A stretch of 9,404 nucleotides of DNA from an uncultured Oscillospiraceae bacterium (GTDB taxonomy: Bacteria; Bacillota; Clostridia; Oscillospirales; Oscillospiraceae), in the NCBI GenBank assembly GCA_934615645.1, contig CAKTTR010000068.1, forward strand, positions 1 to 9,404, in the 5' to 3' direction. Shown here piece after piece: positions 1 through 9,000 of the stretch. A program made the translations under genes and the position numbers. Numbering within the stretch: position 1 is the stretch's first letter; every line of letters begins with the position of its first letter. Under the pieces are notes generated by a model that was not told the DNA's origin, did no database searches, and was given only the letters and a program-made list of their open reading frames with translations.

Positions 1-699
1 TCGTTTGATGGGAGCATTCCCGATACCCTGGCGCAGATTTTGGAGACGGATGGCTTCGTCATCCAGCCGACGTATAACAGCGATAGCCTTGGCGACCGGG
101 ATTATACCTCCGGCTCCGGCTGGCTGTGCTATATGAACGGCGTGGGCATCACCCAGTCCATGGGTGCGGAGGTCGTCTCTGCGGGCAGCACGATCCAGAT
201 GCGTTTTACCCTGGCCTATGGCAAGGACGTCGGCGGCTCCAGCCGGCAGGGCGGCCAATTCGACCACTACTGCTACAGCTGGGTTGGCGGCTACGTATCG
301 GAGCGGGATCACCTGAAGCAGACCGAGACCCGCGTCGAGCCGACGGAGACGGCGGACGGCTGGGTCGGCTACTACTGCGCCCGCTGCGGCAAGCAGATCG
401 TGGAGCAGGTGCTTCCGGCCACCGGGCCAGTCAACCCGGACCCGTCCCCAACCCCAGATCCGAATCCGACCCCGGATCCGGAACCCAATCCGCCGGAAAA
501 TCCGGACCCGGCCCCCGAGACAGAATCGGAGAGCGGGCTGACCGGTCTGTTGCGCGCGGCGCTGACGCGGCAGGCAGACCTGAACCTACAAAAAGAAATG
601 AGGTTGCAGCTTCTTGAAAAAACTGAGAATTTTGGCCAGCGTATTGGCGGCCGTCCTTTGTATTTCCTGCGTGCCGCTGCGCGCCTGGGCCGCCTCTGA
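1..699 (+). CDS. DUF4430 (transcobalamin-like C-terminal) exported protein, 5'-truncated
   Basis: The reading frame is open from base 1, so the start and any signal peptide lie upstream; 232 residues are visible. Residues about 1-80 match DUF4430, the family related to the transcobalamin C-terminal beta-domain: the core GSGWLCYMNG (bases 112-141) is followed by a strand ending RFTLAYGKDVGG, typical of clostridial members. Next comes YYCARCG plus VLPATG (bases 370-426), resembling the CxxCG...PATGH zinc-ribbon-like element common in Firmicutes surface proteins, then an Asp/Pro-rich linker and a charged tail without a membrane segment. The protein is presumably extracellular, and its toroid-domain neighbour suggests a partner role in ligand binding. 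The frame runs 86 bases into the next gene, which is unusual here: the true end may be near base 617 if a frameshift exists. Domain call is confident; ligand and C-terminus are not. Confidence 0.8.
   Translation, partial: SFDGSIPDTLAQILETDGFVIQPTYNSDSLGDRDYTSGSGWLCYMNGVGITQSMGAEVVSAGSTIQMRFTLAYGKDVGGSSRQGGQFDHYCYSWVGGYVSERDHLKQTETRVEPTETADGWVGYYCARCGKQIVEQVLPATGPVNPDPSPTPDPNPTPDPEPNPPENPDPAPETESESGLTGLLRAALTRQADLNLQKEMRLQLLEKTENFGQRIGGRPLYFLRAAARLGRL
433..516 (+). repeat. Pro/Asp/Asn-rich linker coding repeat
   Basis: Twenty-eight codons encode a low-complexity run built of NPDP, TPDP, EPNP and NPDPAP units inside the DUF4430 protein. At DNA level it is a degenerate repeat of CCG/CCC-GAT/GAC-CCG codons. 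Such linkers typically serve as wall-spanning or interdomain spacers in exported Gram-positive proteins; that role is inferred. Confidence 0.75.
600..603 (+). promoter_or_regulatory. Ribosome binding site for the TTG-started toroid gene
   Basis: GAGG lies 10 bases before the TTG at 614. In that frame a stop (TGA at 599-601) lies just upstream and no ATG or GTG falls between it and 614, so this weak site and the TTG are the only way to begin with an intact signal peptide. The site sits inside the upstream gene's frame, implying coupled translation. Confidence 0.6.
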
Positions 700-1733
700 T
701 TCCCTGCAGACGGCGCTGGACGCGGCGGGGCAGGCGGAACGCCTGCTCGGCGGCGGCACGGCCGACGGCCTTTTGAACGACCAGAACGCCTGCCCGGCAG
801 GCTCCAACTTCTGCGATTGGGCCGCCTTTGCCATGGCGATCACCGGCCAGCAGGAGGATTATGACGCCTACCTGACGGTGCTGGAGCATTATGTCACGCA
901 GATGTATATGGATGCGGATGCGCTGACGGAGATCAACGGCCGCCACCGCATCGCGCTGGCTGTCCTTGCAATGGGCGGTGATCCGACGGCCTTCGGCACG
1001 GCGGCAGACGGCAGTAAGATCAATCTGGTCGCCGATTCCACCTACGCCTATCCCGGCGACCTGGAGGAGGATACGACAAACCGGATGATGTATGCCCTGG
1101 TTCTGCTGGACGCCAAGGGGTATCCTGTCCCGGATGACGCAAAGTACACCCGGGAGGACCTTTTGCAGATGATGCTCGACCGGCAGAACCCCGAATCCGG
1201 CGGCTTCGGCCTGACGGCAGGCGGCGAGGATCTGGATATCACGTCGATGACGCTGCAGGCCCTGGCGCCCTACCGCGACGACGAGAAGGTGCAGAAGGCC
1301 ATTGACGCGGGGCTGGACTTTATTCAGAAACAGATGGATGAAAACGGCTATTATGTCGCCTTTGGGACGGATTCCTCTGAGAGCCTCTCCCAGGTGATCC
1401 TGGCGCTGTGCGCGCTGGGGATCGACCCGGATACCGACGAGCGCTTCTGCGCGGGCGATATCACGCCGACCCAGGCGCTGCTGAGCTATCAGCTGGGCGA
1501 CGGCGGCTTCCGCCATGTCGCTTCCGATACCGAGGGGAATTTCATCGCGACACAGCAGGCGATGATGGCCCTGGAGGGGGTGCGGCGGCTGCGGGCCGGT
1601 GAGCCGGGCATTTACGACTTCACCGCGGCGGGCAGCGCCGGGGTCCCGGTCTATGTCTATATCGCGGGCGGCGCCGTGCTGGTGCTGGCCCTGGTGATCG
1701 TATTGGTATGCGTGAAAAAGAGAGGAAAGAAAG

Positions 1734-1741
<8 letters not shown>
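614..1741 (+). CDS. Membrane-anchored alpha/alpha-toroid (prenyltransferase/squalene oxidase repeat, transcobalamin-like) protein
   Basis: The 375-residue product starts at TTG 614, which gives a complete signal peptide: KKLR, a hydrophobic core, and a signal-peptidase I site after AWA (residue 26). No lipobox is present. Residues about 30-330 are helical with repeats typical of alpha/alpha toroids: RQNPESGGFG (190-199) followed by DITSMTLQAL, and QLGDGGF (293-299) followed by ATQQAMMALEG. Prenyltransferase, squalene/hopene cyclase-like and cobalamin-binding transcobalamin alpha-domains share this fold. I see no DxDD cyclase motif, so a binding rather than enzymatic role is likelier. A C-terminal helix (about 346-367) followed by KKRGKK anchors it with the toroid outside the cell. 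It overlaps the MoxR gene by 8 bases. With the upstream DUF4430 protein it mirrors the two transcobalamin domains on separate chains; cobalamin binding is unproven. Confidence 0.8.
1721..1726 (+). promoter_or_regulatory. Ribosome binding site for the MoxR gene
   Basis: AGAGGA precedes the ATG at 1734 by 7 bases and lies within the lysine/arginine-coding tail of the preceding gene. It supports the chosen MoxR start and the 8-base gene overlap. Confidence 0.7.
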
Positions 1742-2677
<936 letters not shown>

Positions 2678-2681
<4 letters not shown>

Positions 2682-3832
2682 ACGGGCGGCTTTTTCTGCC
2701 CCGGGCCGCATGGCTGGCTGTTTGGCTGCTGGCGGCGCTGCTGGCGCTGTGGACGGGAACGCCCGCGGCACTGGCGCTGTTTGCCGCGCTGACAGTGCTG
2801 CCGTTGCTGGGGGCGCTGGCGGCGTTCTTTGTCCGGAAGAAGCTCCGGCTGCAGTTGTATTTTCCTCCACTGGGGACCCGCGGCGTGCCGCTGGCGGGCA
2901 CCTTACGGGTCGAAAACCCGACATGGCTGCCGGTGGGGCAGGTGATCTGCCGGGTCCGGCTGGAGAACCGGCTGACCGGTGAGACGGCGTATGTTCCAGT
3001 GGCGCTGCATCCCGGCGTCCGGGGGACGGCGGAGACGGCGCTGGAATTTTCGTCGCAGTATTGCGGTTACATCAAACTGCGCACGGAGCGGGTCCAGGTC
3101 AGTGATCTGACCGGCTGCATCCGCTGGCGCGTTCCCCTGGGCGTGGACGCGAAGCTGACCGCGCTGCCGGAGCTTCCGGCGGTGAACCTCCTTATGACCT
3201 ATCCTGCGCTGACGCCGGACGACGGCGAGGCGTGGCTGGAGGGCCGGAAGGGCTCGGATTACACCCAGACGCTGCAGCTGCGGGAGTATGTCCCCGGGGA
3301 TTCTATCAAGCAAATTCATTGGAAGCTCTCTTCTAAATTAGATAAGACGATCGTCCGCGACCCGTCCTTCCCGGTCTCCCGGTCGCTGCTGCTGTTCTGG
3401 GACAAGACGGCCCGCGTGGCGGAGGCAGCGGAGATGAACGCCATGGCTGAGTGCGTGTGTGGGATCTCCCGGGCGGCCAGCGAACAGGGCTTTGCCTATA
3501 CGCTGGCCTGGAACGACGGCGAGACCGTCCTGCAGACGCCGGTGGATTCCGAGGACGCGCTGCTGCAGACGATGCCGCGGCTGCTGAAATCCGGCTGCCG
3601 GGATGCCGCGAGCAGCGCCCTCAGCTATCTGGACGACATGGCGCAGCCGTACAGCAAGGTGCTGTATTTCACGGCGGCCTGCCCGAGCGAAGCGGAGCTT
3701 ACCTGCTTTGCAGGCAGCGAGCTCACGGTGCTGTGCTGCGGCGAGGCGGCCCAGGTAGGCGGCTGCCGCGTGATCGCCTTTACGCCGGAAAATTACCTGC
3801 AGCAATTGCAGGATTTGGAGCTTGACGCATGA
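2678..3832 (+). CDS. DUF58 domain membrane protein
   Basis: This 384-residue protein begins with two membrane helices (about 10-25 and 29-52) ending in RKK, which places the rest in the cytoplasm or membrane-proximal region according to topology rules. The diagnostic DUF58 signature lies at residues 192-222: GSDYTQTLQLREYVPGD followed by IKQIHWKLSSKLD. The remainder resembles the VWA-like fold typical of the family, beginning RSLLLFWDK. DUF58 proteins almost always accompany MoxR ATPases and are presumed partners or substrates of the ATPase; the exact function is not established. The gene overlaps both neighbours by 4 bases. The signature itself is encoded by an unusually AT-rich stretch with codons the neighbours avoid (TTA, CAA, AAA, TCT). 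Family call is very secure. Confidence 0.93.
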
Positions 3833-6042
3833 AAAAAACCAAATCTTCCAATCTGACCCTGACCGCTGCCGCGCCTGATACCGGGCGGCTGACCGGGGCG
3901 GATCGGATCGCTATTTCCCTCATCACATTGCTGATGAGCCTGGGCTGCGCGCTGGTGCTGGCGGCGCTGTTTGCAGCGCCGGTCCTCCTGCCAATCGGTA
4001 TTGCCGTGGCTTGTAGTGCGGCGGCTGTCTTGCTGCAGTGCGGGCGCTGGCGGGCGTGGTGCCTGCCGGGCTGCCTGCTTTTGGCCGTGGTGCTGGGCCT
4101 GGTGCTGCTGACGCCGCTGCGTCAGTCGCTGGCCGCGGCGGCAAACCAGGTGCTTTATTGGTACGAAGGCCGACGGAGCCGGGTCTATCTGACGTATACC
4201 GGCGGGGCGGCGGGCCAAATTTGGCCGCTGCTGCTGGTCCTGCTGCCGCCGGTGGCGGGGCTGAGCGCCTGGGCCTCGGCCGGTGCGAGACGCTGGCCGC
4301 TGCTGCTGGCGCTGCTGCCACTGGTGGCCTGCGCTGTGGGCCTTTTGCCCGTCGGCGTGGGGCTGCTCCTGTTGGCGGGCGGCTGCGGCCTGCAGCTGGT
4401 GTACTGTGTGCGCCGGGGCGCGGGCGAGAACGGCAAGACGCTGGCGCTGCAGCTGGCGGCCTGCCTGGCTGCTTGCCTGGCAGCGCTGCTGCTGGCCCTG
4501 GCCTGCGGCAATGCGCTGGAAAACACCAGCAGCCAGTGGCGGCAGAGGCTGGAAAACTGGGCCCATGCGGTCCGGTATGACACCGCCTCCAATGCGATGC
4601 CTGAAGGGCAGCTGCATAACCTGCCCGCCTGGGAGCCGGATGACACGGCGGCGCTGGAGGTCACGATGGATGAGCCGCAGAAGCTCTACCTCCGCGGCTT
4701 TGTCGGCCAGACCTATACCGGGCAGAGCTGGCAGGATCTGCCGGCGGAGACCCGGGCGGATAGCGCCGACCTCTTCTACTGGCTGCACCAGAGCAATTTC
4801 TACGGTCAAAGCGTCCTGGCGTCGGCTTACCAGGCGCTGGAGGAGACGGCTTCGGCCAAAATCACAATTAAAAATCTGACCGCGTGCAAAAAGCAATATT
4901 TTCTGCCCTACGCGGCGGACACTGCGGCCCTTGCGGATGACCGCCAGATCGGTGACAGCGCTGTTCTTGCAAAGAACGATACTTACACGGCCTACTATTA
5001 TCCCGGGAGCATCCCCGAATGGTTCACGCTGCAAAATGACCTGGCCGATGCCGCGGAGTCTACCTTGCTAAAGCGTTATCAGGTCAGCGAGGCAGCGTAC
5101 CGGGACTACGCCGAGACGAATGATCTGGAGATTCCCGACGAGGTGCGGTCGCTGCTGGCCCAGGAGCTGGGCAGCGCATCTGGCGGCATGACGCTGAGCC
5201 AGATCAAGGACACGATCCTGACCTATTTGGATTCGAATATGACCTACCAGCCGGGGCGGCAGACGGAGAACGGCGATACCGACTTTATCCTCTACACCCT
5301 GCGTGAGAGCCCCTATGGCTACAGCGTCCATTATGCGACGATCGCGACGATGATGCTGCGCTATTACGGCATCCCCGCCCGCTATTGTGAGGGCTATTAT
5401 GTGTCCGGCGATGAGGCGGCGACCTATGCCGCCGGTCAGACGGTCACGTTTACGGAAGCGAAATCCCACGCCTGGACGGAGTACTATCTGGCGGGCGTCG
5501 GCTGGCTACCCTTTGAGGTGACGCCGGGCTATGTCGACAAGGAAGAGCTGGAAGGCGAGGGCCTGGGCGGCGGTGGCCGGACCTACATGCCCCCGCAGCA
5601 CCAGCCCGAGGAGACCCCGGAGGAGAATCCAACGGATGAAAACCGCACCGTGCCGGTCTTCCGCGTCTGGTGGCTGTTGGCGGCGCTGGGCTGCCTGCTG
5701 CTGGTGCTCGCAGCGCTGCTGGCGGCGCGCCGGTTGCGCCTGCGCCGCCGTTTGGCGGAGATTGCCGCGGCGGAGGATAAAGCAGCCATTGCCCTGCGCT
5801 TTGCCTACGCCGCCTGGCTGATGGGCTACGCCGGGGCGACACCGGAGACCCTGGCCGCTGCCGGGCTTGATTATGCTGCGGCGCGGCGGCTGCAGCTGGA
5901 GGCCCTATATAGCCAGCATACGATGGACCCGGCGCAGCGTCAATGGATGGACGACTATGCCGCTCAGGTGCTGGCCCATTGCCAGAACCGCTGGAAGCGG
6001 CTGCAGCGGTGGTATTATCACTGGATCAAGTGCCTGTATTGA
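3829..6042 (+). CDS. Polytopic transglutaminase-like (TgpA-type) membrane protein, catalytic Cys replaced
   Basis: The 737-residue protein has the layout of MoxR/DUF58-linked transglutaminase-like proteins. Six or seven membrane helices lie within about residues 28-225, then a large outside domain with a transglutaminase-like core at about 480-570, one more helix (about 613-634), and a basic C-terminal cytoplasmic tail. Core motifs are GYSVHYATIATMMLR, GIPARYCEGYY, SHAWTEYY and GWLPFEVTPGY. The usual Cys of the GYCxHFA motif is Ser499 (AGC), His547 is kept, and the usual Asp position appears to be Glu563; a Cys occurs at 520, two motifs later. The protein may thus be non-catalytic, binding or scaffolding secreted partners, or use altered chemistry. 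A GGAG site 8 bases upstream and an ATGA overlap with DUF58 support the start. Family call is firm; activity is doubtful. Confidence 0.92.
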   Translation: MKKTKSSNLTLTAAAPDTGRLTGADRIAISLITLLMSLGCALVLAALFAAPVLLPIGIAVACSAAAVLLQCGRWRAWCLPGCLLLAVVLGLVLLTPLRQSLAAAANQVLYWYEGRRSRVYLTYTGGAAGQIWPLLLVLLPPVAGLSAWASAGARRWPLLLALLPLVACAVGLLPVGVGLLLLAGGCGLQLVYCVRRGAGENGKTLALQLAACLAACLAALLLALACGNALENTSSQWRQRLENWAHAVRYDTASNAMPEGQLHNLPAWEPDDTAALEVTMDEPQKLYLRGFVGQTYTGQSWQDLPAETRADSADLFYWLHQSNFYGQSVLASAYQALEETASAKITIKNLTACKKQYFLPYAADTAALADDRQIGDSAVLAKNDTYTAYYYPGSIPEWFTLQNDLADAAESTLLKRYQVSEAAYRDYAETNDLEIPDEVRSLLAQELGSASGGMTLSQIKDTILTYLDSNMTYQPGRQTENGDTDFILYTLRESPYGYSVHYATIATMMLRYYGIPARYCEGYYVSGDEAATYAAGQTVTFTEAKSHAWTEYYLAGVGWLPFEVTPGYVDKEELEGEGLGGGGRTYMPPQHQPEETPEENPTDENRTVPVFRVWWLLAALGCLLLVLAALLAARRLRLRRRLAEIAAAEDKAAIALRFAYAAWLMGYAGATPETLAAAGLDYAAARRLQLEALYSQHTMDPAQRQWMDDYAAQVLAHCQNRWKRLQRWYYHWIKCLY

Positions 6043-6044
6043 GT

Positions 6045-6051
6045 AAGGAGG
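6045..6051 (+). promoter_or_regulatory. Strong ribosome binding site for the large surface protein
   Basis: A full AAGGAGG lies 7 bases before ATG 6059, within the 16-base gap after the transglutaminase-like gene. It is the best site in the window, suggesting that the secreted protein is made at higher levels than the upstream membrane components. It also settles the start of the last gene. Confidence 0.9.
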
Positions 6052-6058
6052 AGTTCCA

Positions 6059-9000
6059 ATGAGCAAATTTTTGAAACGTGGGGTGGCGGCGCTGCTTTGC
6101 CTCTGCCTGATGCTGAGCGTTATGCCCCGGGTCCAGGCGGCCCAGGGGAGCGGCAGCTTCTACTTCTGCGTGATGACGGCGAACCGTGTCATCGTCGAGC
6201 CGGAGGCGATCTCTTTCACCGCCGGGCAGACCGTGGAGGAGGCAATCGCCGCTTCCGGGCACAAGCTGGAGCGGATTGAGGACGGCAGCATCGTCGCCAT
6301 CGACGGCGTCAGTGCAATGTACCTGCGCTATTATGACGGCGGCGGTTACGATCTGACAAAACCGGCTTCCGAGATCACGGCCATGTTCTTCTGTGTCAAC
6401 GACGTCTACAGTGACGCGATGATCGACCTGCTCTGCGCCATGGGCCGCTTCCGTACGGCGCAGAACAACCTGCAAAACGACCCGGCCTCCAAGGATGCCT
6501 ACGCCAACGCTATGGACGCACTGCCCACGGCAAAAGCCGATACGGCTCGCACCTGCTGCGACGCCCTAACGGCGGCGATGAACGCCTACGAGGCGCGCAT
6601 CAATGGCCCGAAATACACGGTGGATTTCCAGGTCACCCAGGCGGGGGCCAGTGTATCGAAGGCAGCTGTCACGATGACGGACGACTGCGGCAATGTCACG
6701 ACGGGGCAGGGGAGTGTCCGCGTTGTGGCGGGCAACTATGACTATGTGATCTCCGATGGGGCCAATAACCGCACGGAAGGGAAGATTGTCATCTCCCAGA
6801 ACGCGACGGTGACGGCGCAGCTGCCCTCCGGCCAGTGGTTCAAGAGCGCCACGGCCCTCAATGAGGACAAGGACCCCTATGCCAGCAGCCGAGACGGCGA
6901 CCGCGTCACCTGGTATGTGGATGACACGGCCGGTAAGACCACGGTCTATCTTTGGGCCGAGCAGGGCGATGTCCCAGCGAAGGCCACGCGGCTCTATGCC
7001 TGCTACACCGACCTGGATGGCAATGACTGCTCGGAGACCTACCGCAGCTGGCAGAGCTTCTCCACAAAGCTCTCTGCTTTGCTGACCCAGGGCATGACGG
7101 GCTGCAGCCTGACACTGGAGGCCCGCTATAAGATGAATGAGGGCAAGGATAACGAGCAGACGATGATCCAGTCCCTGGCGGTCGAGGTTGTCCGTGTCCC
7201 GACGCTGAAAAAGCTGGAGCTCCTGCAGGACGGCACCGCGCTCTACCTGCCCTTCCAGCCTGCGGAAACGAATTACACCTGCCGCGCAACAGCCGCAAGC
7301 GTTAAAATCGACGCCCAGGCTTATACGGCGGACGGCACGACAGTGACGGTCAACGGCAAACAGACGGACACCGTCAACCTCTCAAGCGGGAAGAATACCG
7401 TCCTGGTTAAGGTCAGCCACACCGGTGGCCAGAGCCGGACGTATCAGATCCAGATCGAACGGGTCTCCGCTGTCACCGTGGCGCTGGAGGTCCCTGCAGG
7501 CGTGGATGCGGAGCTGCGCAACCGAGGCGGCACGGTCATTGCGCCGGAGTCTAACGGCAAATACCGCCTGATCCCCGGCGATACCTACGAGTGCGTTTCG
7601 ACGAAGGACACGTGGTATCACGCGTCCCTGACCTTCCAGGCAGCGGACGGCCAGACGATCACTGCCCCGGTCCCCGAAACGGCGGACGGGCTGAACGGCC
7701 TGGCATTCTATAACAGATCACCCTTCACCAGCCGCGTGGCGCTGCCGCTGGATGCGGCGTTCCAAGCATCGCGCCACAGCTATACCGCCACGGCGCTGGA
7801 CACCCTGGCATCTGTCTACGCCCAGGCGACGAGAACGGACGCCAGCCAGCAGACGGTGACGGCCCTCTATCAGGCCCAATCGTCGACGCCGGAAAAATGC
7901 GGCGTCGCAAAGACCCAGACGATCGAGTATGACGTCAGTGACACCGGCAAGACCAGCTTCCTGATCGACTGCCTGGCCCGCTCGGGCTATAGCCAGCAGG
8001 TGACGGTCCGGGTGCAGAAGCAGGTCTCAGACACGCTGCTGCAATACCAGGATTATGCGATCACCATCGTCCGCCAGCTGCAGCTGCAGAGCCTGGCCTG
8101 CGCGGCAAACGGCGAAAATATTGACCTGCTGGATGCAAACGGCAAGGTCAGCCGCTTCACAGCGACGCAAAAAGAATATACGCTCCAGGTCCTGGATTCC
8201 GTGAAAGAGCTGACCCTCACGGCGGCCTTCCCGAACGAGACGTCGGACACGCCCATCAGCGGCGGGTACTACGCGATGATCGGCGAAAAGCGATACGACA
8301 GCCTGCAGAGCGTCACGCTGACGCCGGCGTGGAACGATGCCGGGCTGCAGGATGTGGCCATCCAGGTGCGGCATCAGGACAGCAACACCGTGGTGGGAAC
8401 GTATACCCTGCATCTCAAGCGGGTCGAGCCGGTGCAGGTGCAGTTCCAGGTCACCCCGGCAGAGGCTGTGACGTTTGTCATCGCCAACAAGACGGGCAAG
8501 CCTGTCTATGCTGAGGATGGAAAATTCACAATGATCCCCGGCAACAGCTATACCTATAATGTTACCTGCGGCGGTTACTGCGGCAAGAGCGTGACCGATT
8601 ATCTGGCACCTGCACAGGATACAACGATTCAAGTGGCCCTGGAGCAGGCTCCGGCCAATACGACGCTGCAGGATTTACCTGCTGCCTGGCCCAGCCTCCG
8701 GCCCACCAGCGATAATAACGGCATCATCAATGCGCGGACGCCGATCACAGCGGAGGACACCGTCCTCTACTGGGCAAATCGTGTCGGGACCGGCTGGTAC
8801 GGCGACGCCTGCGGCTGCCCGATCCTGGTGAACGACGCGCTGTATGTCTACGCCGGCAACAAGCTCTATAAGCTGGATAAGACCAGCGGCAAGGTTCTGG
8901 CCAGCGGCGAGATGGACCACAGCTCCAACTGGTGCATCAACAGTGCGACCTACGGCGGCGGCATGATCTTCGTCGGTCTCAGTGACGGCACCGTCCAGGC

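Noticed and set aside
412..426. LPATG as a sortase cell-wall sorting signal
   Set aside because: It is not followed by a hydrophobic segment and basic tail. A long Pro-rich linker follows instead, and the motif fits the CxxCG...PATG element better.
586..600. Classical programmed -1 frameshift heptamer at the A-run
   Set aside because: In gene 1's frame the codons are CTA CAA AAA GAA, so the P-site tRNA would have to re-pair on ACA. This does not fit the X XXY YYZ rule; an indel or sequence error is simpler.
4038..4580. 180-codon plus-strand frame inside the transglutaminase-like gene
   Set aside because: It is an out-of-frame Ala/Gly/Arg-rich translation of leucine-rich membrane helices and lacks a family match.
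3793..5034. 413-codon open frame on the minus strand opposite the transglutaminase-like gene
   Set aside because: It is the complement of CTG/GCG-rich membrane-helix codons, giving Gln/Arg-rich nonsense.
6043..6058. Terminator or promoter between the transglutaminase-like gene and the surface protein gene
   Set aside because: The gap is only 16 bases, contains the ribosome binding site and has no inverted repeat or T-run.
8072..8092. CAGCTGCAGCTGCAG tandem palindrome as an operator
   Set aside because: It lies inside a coding frame, encodes QLQLQ with common codons, and has no regulatory context.
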